A stretch of DNA of 64,000 bases from Candidatus Ideonella esbjergensis (GTDB taxonomy: Bacteria > Pseudomonadota > Gammaproteobacteria > Burkholderiales > Burkholderiaceae_C), in assembly GCA_016710065.1 (NCBI GenBank), contig JADJLP010000010.1, positions 248,001 to 312,000 on the forward strand. The letters are read 5' to 3'. A program made the translations under genes and the position numbers. The first letter of the stretch is position 1. Every line of letters begins with the position of its first letter. Shown piece by piece: positions 27,917 to 36,354 of this stretch. The notes beneath the pieces were generated by a model. The model was not told where the DNA came from and ran no database searches. It saw only the letters and a program-made list of their open reading frames with translations.

Positions 27917-29203
27917 TCAGGCGCTGATCAGGGCCTGCAGCGGCAGAAAGCGCACCGTGTCGCCGCGGGCGATGACCTGTCCGGCGGGATTGTCGAGCAA
28001 TCCGTCTGCCCACACCGCCGAGGTCAGTACCCCGGAGCTTTGGTTGGGGAACAGTTCCAGCCGGCCATCGGTGCCCAGACGCACGCGCAGGAACTCGCGC
28101 CGCTTGTCGGGTTTGGGCCAGTCGAAGCCGGCCTGCAAGTGCAGCGCCGCCGGCAAGGCATCGGCCGCAGTGAGCGGCACGCCCTGCATGGCGCGCAGCA
28201 CCGGCGCCACCACCAGCAAGAAGGTGATGTAGCTGGACACGGGGTTGCCCGGCAGGCCCAGCAGCAGCGCCTCGCTGGCGTCGGCACGGCGGATGGCGCC
28301 AAAGGCCAGCGGGCGACCCGGCTTGGTGGCCATCTGCCACAGGGCGATGCGGCCCTCGGCCTGGGCGGCCGGGCGAAGATGGTCTTCCTCGCCCACCGAG
28401 ACACCGCCCGAGGTGAGGATCAGGTCGCTGCCTTCGGCCGCAGCCCTGAGCGCAGCGCGGGTGGCGTCGAGGCGATCCGGCACGATGCCCAGGTCGCTCA
28501 CGGTGCAGCCCGCCGCTTCCAGCAGGCCCCGCAAGGTGAAGCGGTTGGAGTTGTAGATGGCGCCGGGCGGCAGCGGCTCGCCGGGCATCACCAGTTCGTC
28601 GCCGGTGGAAAACAGCGCCACGCGCGGGCGGCGCACCAGGCTCAGTGTGGCTGCGCCCACGGTAGCGGCCAGACCCAGGGCCTGAGGCGTGAGGCGGGCA
28701 CCTGCGGCCAGCACGACTGAGCCGCTGAACACGTCCTCGCCACGGCGGCGCACCCATTGGCCGGCAGCGGGCGGCGTGTTCACGCGCACCTGGCCCAGGC
28801 CCTCGGCCGACAGGCCGACCACATCACCAGCCATGGCCTCGCAGACCTCCTGCATCACCACCGCGTCGGCACCCGGGGGCACCTGGGCACCGGTGAAGAT
28901 GCGCGCCGCAGTGCCGGGCTGCAGGGGCTGACCCACGCTGCCGGCGGGAATGCGCTGGCTCACCGGCAGCACGGTGCCGGGTGCGGGCACGTCGGCCGCG
29001 CGCATGGCGTAGCCGTCCATCGAGGTGTTGTCGGCCGGCGGCACATCGACCGCCGAGACCACGTCCTGCGCCAGGATGCGGCCCAGCGCCGCGAAGGTGC
29101 TGAGCGTTTCCGTCTCAAGGATGCGGTGGCCCTGGGTGGCCGCGATCAGCGTCGCCAGCGCCTCGTCCAGCGACATCATGGGGGCCTTGGCCGGGGCGTT
29201 CAT
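27917..29203 (-). CDS. moeA: Molybdopterin molybdenumtransferase MoeA
   Basis: 428 residues from the ATG at 29203, which has GGGGAGGG well placed upstream. An alternative ATG at 29230 overlaps the thrC stop (ATGA) and would add nine residues. MoeA inserts molybdenum into adenylylated molybdopterin. Family motifs: V-P-P-A-D-N-T-S-M-D-G-Y-A, R-I-F-T-G-A-Q-V-P-P-G-A-D, S-T-G-D-E-L, Y-N-S-N-R and S-G-G-V-S-V-G near residue 270, and G-L-P-G-N-P-V-S later. Confidence 0.96.
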   Translation of the reverse strand: MNAPAKAPMMSLDEALATLIAATQGHRILETETLSTFAALGRILAQDVVSAVDVPPADNTSMDGYAMRAADVPAPGTVLPVSQRIPAGSVGQPLQPGTAARIFTGAQVPPGADAVVMQEVCEAMAGDVVGLSAEGLGQVRVNTPPAAGQWVRRRGEDVFSGSVVLAAGARLTPQALGLAATVGAATLSLVRRPRVALFSTGDELVMPGEPLPPGAIYNSNRFTLRGLLEAAGCTVSDLGIVPDRLDATRAALRAAAEGSDLILTSGGVSVGEEDHLRPAAQAEGRIALWQMATKPGRPLAFGAIRRADASEALLLGLPGNPVSSYITFLLVVAPVLRAMQGVPLTAADALPAALHLQAGFDWPKPDKRREFLRVRLGTDGRLELFPNQSSGVLTSAVWADGLLDNPAGQVIARGDTVRFLPLQALISA

Positions 29204-29226
29204 GGGCACGCCCTCCCCTTTCCCCG

Positions 29227-30648
29227 TCATTGGCAATGCTGTTCGATGAAGGCCTTCACCGCCGCGGTGTCGGGCTTCATCACGGTGAAGCGCTTGGGCA
29301 GCGCCTCGATGCCGTTCAGCGCGGCGGGACGCTCGGCGTCACCACCCATGGGGCCCAGAGCCTCGCGGATGGTGTCGGCAAACTTGGCCGGCAGCGCGGT
29401 TTCGAGCACGATCATCGGCACGCCGGCTTCCACGCGCTCGGCCGCCACCTTCACGCCATCGGCGGTGTGGGTGTCAATCATGGTGGCGTGGCGCTCGAAG
29501 GTGGCGCGGATGGTGGCCAGGCGGTCAGCGTGGGTGCTCTTGCCGCTCTGGAAACCAAAGCCGGCGATGCGGGCGAACTCTTCGGCCGTGATCGTGAAGG
29601 CGCCCTTCTGATCAAGTGCAGCGCCAAACAAGGCCTTGCAGTGCGCGCCGTCGCGGCCCAGCAGGTCAAACACGAAGCGTTCGAAGTTCGAGGCCTTGGA
29701 AATGTCCATCGACGGGCTGCTGGTCTCGTGGGTCTCGGCCCCCTTGCGCACGCGGTAGGTGCCGGTGCGGAAGAACTCATCGAGCACGTCGTTCTCGTTG
29801 GTGGCCACCACCAGGTGCTTCACCGGCAGGCCCATCATGCGGGCCACGTGGCCGGCGCAGACGTTGCCAAAGTTGCCCGAAGGCACGGTGAAGCTCACCT
29901 GCTCGGTGTTGGTCTTGGTGACCTGGAAGTAGCCGGCGAAGTAGTACACCACCTGGGCCAGCAGACGCGCCCAGTTGATGGAGTTGACAGTGCCTATCCT
30001 GTACTGGCGCTTGAAGGCCAGGTCGTTCGAGACGGCCTTGACGATGTCCTGCGCGTCGTCGAACACGCCTTCCACGGCGATGTTGTGGATGTTGGCGTCT
30101 TGCAGGCTGAACATCTGCGCCTGCTGGAAGGGGCTCATGCGGCCATGCGGGCTGAGCATGAACACGCGCACGCCCTGCTTGCCGCGCATGGCGTACTCGG
30201 CCGCGCTGCCGGTGTCGCCGCTGGTGGCGCCCAGGATGTTGAGCTCTTCACCGCGGCGGGCCAGCTCGTACTCGAACAGATTGCCCAGCAACTGCATGGC
30301 CATGTCCTTGAAGGCCAGCGTGGGGCCATTGGACAGGGCTTCGATCAGCAGGCCTGAATCACCCAGCTTGCGCACCGGCACGATGGCCTCGGTGCCAAAC
30401 ACCGCCTTTGTGTAGGTCTTGGCCACCAGGGCCTTCAGGTCGGCCGCTGGGATGTCATCGATGAACAGCGACAGGATCTCGAACGCTAGGTCGGCGTACG
30501 ACAGGCTGCGCCAGCGCGTGAGCGTGGCGTCGTCCACCTTCGGGTAGGCCACGGGCAGGTAAAGGCCGCCATCGGGCGCCAGACCTTCGAGCAGGATCTC
30601 GCAGAAACGGCGTTCGGTCTGGTCGCCGCGGGTGCTGATGTACTTCAT
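29227..30648 (-). CDS. thrC: Threonine synthase
   Basis: 473 residues, the long form common in proteobacteria. A PLP enzyme that turns O-phosphohomoserine into threonine. It begins M-K-Y-I-S-T-R-G and has the PLP lysine in L-A-F-K-D-M-A-M-Q, the phosphate-binding G-A-T-S-G-D-T-G-S-A-A and S-F-T-V-P-S-G-N-F-G-N. Ten bases downstream of hom, forming a hom-thrC unit. Confidence 0.97.
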   Translation of the reverse strand: MKYISTRGDQTERRFCEILLEGLAPDGGLYLPVAYPKVDDATLTRWRSLSYADLAFEILSLFIDDIPAADLKALVAKTYTKAVFGTEAIVPVRKLGDSGLLIEALSNGPTLAFKDMAMQLLGNLFEYELARRGEELNILGATSGDTGSAAEYAMRGKQGVRVFMLSPHGRMSPFQQAQMFSLQDANIHNIAVEGVFDDAQDIVKAVSNDLAFKRQYRIGTVNSINWARLLAQVVYYFAGYFQVTKTNTEQVSFTVPSGNFGNVCAGHVARMMGLPVKHLVVATNENDVLDEFFRTGTYRVRKGAETHETSSPSMDISKASNFERFVFDLLGRDGAHCKALFGAALDQKGAFTITAEEFARIAGFGFQSGKSTHADRLATIRATFERHATMIDTHTADGVKVAAERVEAGVPMIVLETALPAKFADTIREALGPMGGDAERPAALNGIEALPKRFTVMKPDTAAVKAFIEQHCQ

Positions 30649-30658
30649 GCGTGCGGGC

Positions 30659-31984
30659 TCAGGCGAGCTCTTCCTTGCGGATGCTGACGATGGGGGCCAG
30701 CACCGTGGCCAGCGACTGCATCTTGGCCAGCGCGGTGCGCATGCGGCCTTCGATGGTGTCGTGGGTCAGGATGATCAGGTCGGTCTGCTTCTCGCCCTCG
30801 GCCGACTCCCGCTGCAGCACCGCGTCGATCGAGATGTTGTTGTCGGCCAGGATGGTGGTGATGCTGGACAGCACGCCCGCCTCATCGGCCACGCGCAGGC
30901 GCAGGTAGAAGGCGGTCTGCACCAGCTCGATGCCCAGGATGGGCGTGTCGGCCAGCGAATCGGGCTGGAAGGCCAGGTGGGGCACGCGGTGGTCGGGGTC
31001 GGCCGTGGCCAGGCGGGTGATGTCCACCAGGTCGGCCACCACGGCGCTGGCGGTGGGCTCGCTGCCCGCCCCCTTGCCGTAGTACATGGTAGTGCCCACC
31101 GCGTCGCCCTGCACCACCACGGCGTTCATCGCGCCTTCCACCGACGAGATCAGGCGCTTGGCCGGGATCAGCGTGGGGTGCACTCGCAGCTCGATGCCGC
31201 TGACACCATTGGCATCCATGCGCTTCTTGGTGATGCCCAAGAGCTTGATGCGGTAGCCCAGTTGCTCGGCGTAGCGGATGTCGGTGGCCGAGAGCTTGGT
31301 GATGCCTTCGACATAGGCCTTGCTGAACTGCACCGGCACGCCGAAGGCGATGGCGGACATGATGGTGGCCTTGTGGGCGGCATCCACACCTTCGATGTCG
31401 AAGGTCGGGTCGGCCTCGGCGTAGCCCAGGCGCTGGGCCTCCTTCAGCACCACATCGAAGTCCAGCCCCTTGTCGCGCATTTCGCTGAGGATGAAGTTGG
31501 TGGTGCCGTTGATGATGCCGGCGATCCACTCGATGCGGTTGGCGGTGAGGCCTTCGCGCAGCGCCTTGATGATGGGGATGCCACCGGCCACGGCGGCCTC
31601 GAAGGCCACCACCACGCCCTTGGCGCGGGCCGCGGCAAAGATCTCGCTGCCATGCACGGCCAGCAAGGCCTTGTTGGCGGTGACCACGTGTTTACCGGCG
31701 GCGATGGCTTCGAGCACCAGGGTCTTGGCGATGCCGTAGCCACCAATCAGCTCGACCACGATGTCGATCTCGGGGTTGGCGATGACGGCACGGGCGTCGC
31801 CCACCACTTGCACGCCCTCGCCAACGATGGACTGGGCCCGTGCCACGTCGAGATCGGCCACCATGGTGATCTCGATGCCACGGCCCGCACGGCGCAGGAT
31901 CTCCTGCTGGTTGCGCTGCAGCACCTTGAAGGTGCCGGAGCCGACGGTACCGATGCCAAGAAGGCCGACCTGGATGGGTTTCAT
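30659..31984 (-). CDS. hom: Homoserine dehydrogenase
   Basis: 441 residues. Reduces aspartate semialdehyde to homoserine with NAD(P)H. N-terminal nucleotide-binding motif G-L-L-G-I-G-T-V-G-S-G-T; catalytic part with A-N-K-A-L-L-A and G-G-I-P-I-I-K-A-L-R-E-G, N-G-T-T-N-F-I-L. The last 80 residues form an ACT domain (D-E-A-G-V-L-S-S-I-T-T-I-L) that usually gives feedback control by threonine. It lies 38 bases downstream of the aminotransferase gene. Confidence 0.97.
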   Translation of the reverse strand: MKPIQVGLLGIGTVGSGTFKVLQRNQQEILRRAGRGIEITMVADLDVARAQSIVGEGVQVVGDARAVIANPEIDIVVELIGGYGIAKTLVLEAIAAGKHVVTANKALLAVHGSEIFAAARAKGVVVAFEAAVAGGIPIIKALREGLTANRIEWIAGIINGTTNFILSEMRDKGLDFDVVLKEAQRLGYAEADPTFDIEGVDAAHKATIMSAIAFGVPVQFSKAYVEGITKLSATDIRYAEQLGYRIKLLGITKKRMDANGVSGIELRVHPTLIPAKRLISSVEGAMNAVVVQGDAVGTTMYYGKGAGSEPTASAVVADLVDITRLATADPDHRVPHLAFQPDSLADTPILGIELVQTAFYLRLRVADEAGVLSSITTILADNNISIDAVLQRESAEGEKQTDLIILTHDTIEGRMRTALAKMQSLATVLAPIVSIRKEELA

Positions 31985-32022
31985 GGAGATGCTCTTGTCT
32001 GGAGGGAACGAAAAGGAAAGGC

Positions 32023-33249
32023 TCAGGCGCCGTGCCGCTTGCGGTAATGCTCAAGGAATCGGGCAATGCGCCCGATGGCCTCGGTGAGGTCATCGGTGTT
32101 GGGCAGGAAGACGATGCGGAAATGATCCGTCGTGGGCCAGTTGAAGCCCGAACCCTGCACGATCAGCACCCTTTCATCGGCCAGCAGGTCGTAGGCAAAC
32201 TGCTGGTCGTCGGCGATGGGGTACATCTTGGGGTCGAGCCTGGGGAACATGTACAGCGCCGCCTTGGGCTTGACCACGCTGACGCCCGGAATCTGGGTAA
32301 GCAGCTCGTAGGCCAGGTCGCGCTGGCGGGCCAGGCGGCCACCAGGGGCCACCAGGTCCTTGATGCTCTGGTAGCCGCCCAGCGCCGTCTGGATAGCGAG
32401 CTGGCCCGGCGTGTTGGCGCACAGGCGCATCGAGGCCAGCATGTTGAGGCCTTCGATGTAGTCCTTGGCGCGCTTCTTGTTGCCCGACACCACCATCCAG
32501 CCAGCGCGGTAGCCACAGGAGCGGTAGTTCTTGCTCAGGCCGTTGAAGGTCAGGAAGAGCACGTCATCGGCCAACGACGCGATGCTGGTGTGGGTGACCC
32601 CGTCGTACAGGGTCTTGTCGTAGATCTCGTCGGCAAAGATGATCAGTTGGTGCTGGCGCGCGATCTCGACAATGCCCTTCAACACCTCGTCCGGGTACAG
32701 CGCACCCGTGGGGTTGTTGGGGTTGATGATGACGATGGCCTTGGTGTGGGGCGTGACCCTGGCACGCATGTCGGCCAGGTCGGGCAGCCAGCCACTGCCT
32801 TCATCGCAGTGGTAGTGCACTGGTGTGCCACCCGAGAGTGACACCACGGCGGTGTAGAGCGGGTAGTCGGGCGAGGGGATCAGCACCTCGTCGCCGCTGT
32901 CGAGCAGCGCGTTCATGCTCATGGCGATCAGCTCGGACGCGCCGTTGCCCAGGTAGACATCGTCCACGGTCACGCCCTGGATGTTTTTCTCCTGGCAGTA
33001 ATGCACCACCGCCTTGCGCGGCGCGAACAGGCCCTTGGAGTCGGTGTAGCCGGCGGCGTCGGGCAGGTTGCGGATCATGTCCTGCACGATCTCGTCGGGC
33101 GGCATCAGGCCGAACGCGGCGACGTTGCCGATGTTGAGCTTGATGATCTTCTGGCCCTCTTCCTCCATCTGGCGGGCCTTGTCCAGCACCGGTCCACGGA
33201 TGTCGTAGCCAACGTTGGCGAGCTTGCTGGATTTGGCAATCAGCTTCAA
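32023..33249 (-). CDS. alaA: Pyridoxal phosphate-dependent aminotransferase, AlaA-like
   Basis: 408 residues from a TTG at 33249, preceded by GGAG with eight bases of spacing; this matches the start and the 405-residue length of E. coli alanine/glutamate-pyruvate aminotransferase AlaA. The opening K-S-S-K-L-A-N-V-G-Y-D-I-R-G-P-V and K-L-N-I-G-N are characteristic, as are Y-T-D-S-K-G-L and the N-P-N-N-P-T-G and S-K-N-Y-R-S-C-G-Y-R-A-G-W (PLP lysine) motifs. First gene of the hom-thrC-moa block. Confidence 0.93.
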   Translation of the reverse strand: MKLIAKSSKLANVGYDIRGPVLDKARQMEEEGQKIIKLNIGNVAAFGLMPPDEIVQDMIRNLPDAAGYTDSKGLFAPRKAVVHYCQEKNIQGVTVDDVYLGNGASELIAMSMNALLDSGDEVLIPSPDYPLYTAVVSLSGGTPVHYHCDEGSGWLPDLADMRARVTPHTKAIVIINPNNPTGALYPDEVLKGIVEIARQHQLIIFADEIYDKTLYDGVTHTSIASLADDVLFLTFNGLSKNYRSCGYRAGWMVVSGNKKRAKDYIEGLNMLASMRLCANTPGQLAIQTALGGYQSIKDLVAPGGRLARQRDLAYELLTQIPGVSVVKPKAALYMFPRLDPKMYPIADDQQFAYDLLADERVLIVQGSGFNWPTTDHFRIVFLPNTDDLTEAIGRIARFLEHYRKRHGA

Positions 33250-33332
33250 AGCCTGGTCTCCTGTGGATGGGTAGCTTGCCGCAGGGCGTGGCAAGTACGG
33301 CCGCGCGGCGCATTTGTTGCTCCGCAAAAACC

Positions 33333-33338
33333 TATAAT
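33333..33338 (+). promoter_or_regulatory. Candidate -10 box (TATAAT) between alaA and the Mth938-like gene
   Basis: A perfect TATAAT in an A/T-rich pocket of an otherwise GC-rich intergenic region, about 100 bases before the TTG start of the plus-strand gene. No convincing -35 box stands at the right distance, so only the -10 is suggested. Confidence 0.4.
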
Positions 33339-33439
33339 TTAACCATAGGCGCGTCCAGTGAAATGCGCCGTTTCCCCATTCGCATCACAGCATCGGGGCC
33401 CCGCCTGTGTTGCAGTCGCGAGGCCAGCACGGAGGCCGA

Positions 33440-33838
33440 TTGAAATTCCAACCCGATCAGATGGACGGCGTGAACGTCATTTCCAGGCTGGAGGCCGGCA
33501 GGCTCTGGGTGCACCAGGCCCCTTACACCACCAGCGTGCTGGTGCCCTGGCAAGGCGATGTGCAGGCTTGGCCGGTTGAGCGAGTGAGCGCGCTGCAAGC
33601 CTCGCACTTTGCACAGTTGCTGCCGATGCAGCCCGAACTGGTGATCTTCGGCAGCGGCGAGCGTCAGCAGTTCATCTCGCCAACGCTGTACCGCGCACTG
33701 ATCGAGCGCCGCATCGGCATCGACACCATGGACACCGCCGCCGCCTGCCGCACCTACAACGTGCTGGTGAACGAGGGGCGCAAGGTGGTGGCCGCCTTGC
33801 TGCTGAACCCAAGCAGCGCACTGGCCCCCCACAAGTGA
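33440..33838 (+). CDS. Mth938-like domain protein (DUF498 family)
   Basis: 132 residues from a TTG at 33440, a few bases after GGAGG; an ATG lies seven codons further on. The fold family is recognised from the P-E-L-V-I-F-G-S-G and G-I-D-T-M-D-T-A-A-A-C-R-T-Y-N-V-L segments near the end. Homologues are found widely in proteobacteria and in a mitochondrial complex I assembly factor (NDUFAF3 type), but the bacterial role is not settled. It precedes the peroxiredoxin gene by about 70 bases. Confidence 0.85.
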   Translation: MKFQPDQMDGVNVISRLEAGRLWVHQAPYTTSVLVPWQGDVQAWPVERVSALQASHFAQLLPMQPELVIFGSGERQQFISPTLYRALIERRIGIDTMDTAAACRTYNVLVNEGRKVVAALLLNPSSALAPHK

Positions 33839-33854
33839 AGAGCGCTGTTCAATC

Positions 33855-33860
33855 TATAAT
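33855..33860 (+). promoter_or_regulatory. Candidate -10 box (TATAAT) upstream of the peroxiredoxin gene
   Basis: TATAAT lies about 45 bases before the ATG of the Bcp-type gene in a short gap after the preceding stop. A matching -35 box is not clear, so this rests on the -10 alone. Confidence 0.45.
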
Positions 33861-33905
33861 GTCGGGTGATGCCTCACAGGGGCGCTCTCGGAAGACCAGA
33901 TCCTC

Positions 33906-34385
33906 ATGACGCCAGCCCTCAATAAATCGCTCCCTGAAATCGAAGCCCAGGCCACGGGTGGCGTGAAGTTCACGCCCCAGGCCTTTCACGGTCGCGCGGT
34001 GGTGCTGTATTTCTACCCCAAGGACAACACGCCGGGTTGCACCACGGAAGCCATGCAGTTCCGTGATCACCACAAGGATTTCGTCAAGGCCGGTGCGGTC
34101 GTGTTCGGCGTCTCGCGCGACAACATGGCATCGCACGACAAGTTCAAACAGGCACTGGAACTGCCCTTCGAGTTGATCGCCGACACCGAAGAAAAGCTCT
34201 GCCACATGTTTGGTGTGGTCAAGAACAAGATCATGTACGGCAAGAAGGTCAAGGGCATCGAGCGCTCTACCTTCCTGATCGACACCGCCGGGGTGCTGCG
34301 TGCCGAGTGGCGCGGCATCAAGGTGGCTGGCCATGTGGAAGAAGTGCTTAAGGCCGTTAAGGACATGAAGAAGGCCACGGCCTGA
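33906..34385 (+). CDS. bcp: Thioredoxin-dependent peroxiredoxin, Bcp/PrxQ type
   Basis: 159 residues, cytoplasmic. Reduces hydroperoxides through a peroxidatic Cys in D-N-T-P-G-C-T-T-E-A (residue about 45). In E. coli Bcp a resolving Cys lies five residues later; here that position is not Cys. Another Cys occurs in E-K-L-C-H-M-F-G-V (near residue 99) and could be the resolving residue, or the protein may use a one-Cys mechanism. Two hairpins follow the gene, one of which resembles a terminator. Confidence 0.95.
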   Translation: MTPALNKSLPEIEAQATGGVKFTPQAFHGRAVVLYFYPKDNTPGCTTEAMQFRDHHKDFVKAGAVVFGVSRDNMASHDKFKQALELPFELIADTEEKLCHMFGVVKNKIMYGKKVKGIERSTFLIDTAGVLRAEWRGIKVAGHVEEVLKAVKDMKKATA

Positions 34386-34418
34386 TTCACCGCACGGGGG
34401 AACCCGTGCAGCAACCGC

Positions 34419-34441
34419 AAAGTCGGCCCAGTGCCGGCTTT
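34419..34441 (+). terminator. Likely intrinsic terminator of the peroxiredoxin gene
   Basis: AAAGTCGGC (34419-34427) and GCCGGCTTT (34433-34441) form a nine-base stem with one G-U pair and a CCAGT loop, followed by TTTGT. A further GCACGGG-GGAA-CCCGTGC hairpin with a GNRA loop lies at 34392-34409, just after the stop codon. Confidence 0.6.
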
Positions 34442-34545
34442 GTCACGTCTGGGTCGAACGATTTTCATGGCCCGCTCAACAGCCTTGCCAGTTGTGCATA
34501 ATGGTTTGCATGCCCGAGATCAACGCATCGCGCATCCCACCAAGA

Positions 34546-34573
34546 GCCGCACGGTCGCCTGTGCGGCTTTTTT
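34546..34573 (+). terminator. Strong intrinsic terminator-like hairpin just upstream of the PhoH gene
   Basis: GCCGCAC (34546-34552) and GTGCGGC (34561-34567) make a perfect seven-base stem with an eight-base loop, followed by six T, a G and five T. It lies 39 bases before the PhoH start and more than 100 bases after the previous terminator, so it does not simply end the peroxiredoxin transcript. It may end a small RNA starting near the CATAAT at 34497-34502, or act as an attenuator. Confidence 0.7.
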
Positions 34574-34611
34574 GTTTTTGTGCCTCTTAACCGGTCCAAA
34601 CCACTTCGTCC

Positions 34612-36279
34612 ATGCCGCTGCCCAAGCCCCCCGCATCCCGAGCCACCATCCTCCCCAACACAGCCTACGAGTCTCAGGCGGCACCCCGGTCGCCACGCAG
34701 TGGCCCCAAACATGGCAGCACCGAACAGGTTGAGCGCGCCCCCGCGCTCGAGTTGCGCAACGACGCACCATTGAGCGCAGCCCCCCCCTTGGCCAGCAAG
34801 GGTCTGCCCACCAAGGCGCTCAGCCGCGCCGCCCCCAAGCCCGCAGCAGTGCCCAAGGCACGCAAGCCCAAGAGCAGCGGCCCGGCCAAGCTTTTCGTGC
34901 TCGACACCAATGTGCTGATGCACGACCCGATGTCGCTGTTCCGCTTCGACGAGCACGACATCTACCTGCCGATGATCACGCTCGAGGAACTGGACGGCCA
35001 CAAGAAGGGCATGAGCGAGGTCTCGCGCAACGTGCGCCAGGTCAGTCGCGATCTGGACGCGCTGGCTGCCGCCTCGTCCACCAACGGCAAATTCGAGCCT
35101 GAGCATGGCATCGCCCTGGGCAAGACCGGGCACCGCGAGGCCGGTGGCAAGCTGTTCTTCCAGACCACCTTCCTCGATGCCAAGTTGCCCGCCGGACTGC
35201 CCCAGGGCAAAGCCGACAACCAGATCCTGGGCGTGGTGCAGTCGCTGCGCGACGCCCACCCTGGCCGCGAGGTGGTGCTGGTGTCGAAAGACATCAACAT
35301 GCGCATCAAGGCCCGCGCGCTGGGCCTGGCAGCCGAAGACTACTTCAACGACAAGACGCTGGAAGACGGCGACCTGCTCTACACCGGCGTGCTGGCCTTG
35401 CCGGCCGACTTCTGGGACCGGCATGGCAAGACCATGGAAAGCTGGAGCCAGGGCGGCCACACCTACTACCGCATCACCGGCCCGTTGGTGCCCTCGCTGA
35501 TGGTGAACCAGTTCGTGTTCCTGGAGACCCCGGGCGAGGCACCGCTGTATGCCCGCGTGAGCGAGATCACCGGCAAGACCGCCGTGCTCAAGACCCTGCG
35601 CGACTACACCCACGCCAAGAACGCCATCTGGGGCGTCACCGCGCGCAACCGCGAGCAGAACTTCGCCCTCAACCTGCTGATGGACCCGGAGTGCGACTTC
35701 ATCACCCTCACCGGCACGGCCGGCACCGGCAAGACGCTGATGACGCTGGCCGCAGGCCTGTCGCAGGTGATGGAGGACCGACGCTACACCGAGATCATCG
35801 TCACCCGCGTGACGGTGCCGGTGGGCGAGGACATCGGCTTCCTGCCCGGCAACGAGGAGGAGAAGATGGGCCCCTGGATGGGCGCGCTGGACGACAACCT
35901 CGAAGTGCTGGCCAAGAGCGACACCTCGGCCGGCGAGTGGGGCCGCGCCGCCACGAATGACCTGGTGCGCAGCAAGATCAAGATCAAGAGCCTGAACTTC
36001 ATGCGCGGGCGCACCTTCCTGAACAAGTTTGTGCTGATCGACGAGGCGCAGAACCTCACGCCCAAGCAGATGAAGACCCTCATCACGCGCGCGGGGCCTG
36101 GCACCAAGATCGTCTGCCTGGGCAACCTGGCCCAGATCGACACGCCCTACCTCACCGAGGGCTCTTCGGGCCTGACCTATGCGGTGGACCGCTTCAAGGG
36201 CTGGCCGCACTCGGGCCACGTGACATTGGCGCGTGGCGAGCGTTCGCGGCTGGCTGATTTCGCCTCTGAGGTGCTGTAG
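34612..36279 (+). CDS. PIN domain-PhoH ATPase fusion protein
   Basis: 555 residues. After a variable Ala/Pro/Lys-rich N-terminus (1-95), a PIN nuclease-like domain begins with L-F-V-L-D-T-N-V-L-M (Asp near residue 101) and contains E-E-L-D and D-I-N-M-R/D-Y-F-N-D acidic positions. The PhoH domain has a Walker A G-T-A-G-T-G-K-T (near residue 370), Walker B L-I-D-E-A-Q-N-L and a Q-M-K-T motif. Such PIN-PhoH proteins are RNA helicase/RNase-type ATPases. It is preceded by a terminator-like hairpin and converges with an M3 peptidase gene. Confidence 0.93.
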   Translation: MPLPKPPASRATILPNTAYESQAAPRSPRSGPKHGSTEQVERAPALELRNDAPLSAAPPLASKGLPTKALSRAAPKPAAVPKARKPKSSGPAKLFVLDTNVLMHDPMSLFRFDEHDIYLPMITLEELDGHKKGMSEVSRNVRQVSRDLDALAAASSTNGKFEPEHGIALGKTGHREAGGKLFFQTTFLDAKLPAGLPQGKADNQILGVVQSLRDAHPGREVVLVSKDINMRIKARALGLAAEDYFNDKTLEDGDLLYTGVLALPADFWDRHGKTMESWSQGGHTYYRITGPLVPSLMVNQFVFLETPGEAPLYARVSEITGKTAVLKTLRDYTHAKNAIWGVTARNREQNFALNLLMDPECDFITLTGTAGTGKTLMTLAAGLSQVMEDRRYTEIIVTRVTVPVGEDIGFLPGNEEEKMGPWMGALDDNLEVLAKSDTSAGEWGRAATNDLVRSKIKIKSLNFMRGRTFLNKFVLIDEAQNLTPKQMKTLITRAGPGTKIVCLGNLAQIDTPYLTEGSSGLTYAVDRFKGWPHSGHVTLARGERSRLADFASEVL

Positions 36280-36309
36280 CTCTTCGCCGTCGCACCCGGT
36301 GAGAAAGAG

Positions 36310-36332
36310 AAAGGGGCGCCAGGCGCCCCTTT
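36310..36332. terminator. Bidirectional terminator between convergent genes
   Basis: AAAGGGGCGC (36310-36319) and GCGCCCCTTT (36323-36332) form a ten-base perfect stem with a three-base loop, ending in TCGTTT on the plus strand and preceded by A-rich sequence for the minus strand. It separates the PhoH-like gene from the peptidase gene. Confidence 0.8.
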
Positions 36333-36354
36333 CGTTTGGCCCCAAACCGCAGGC

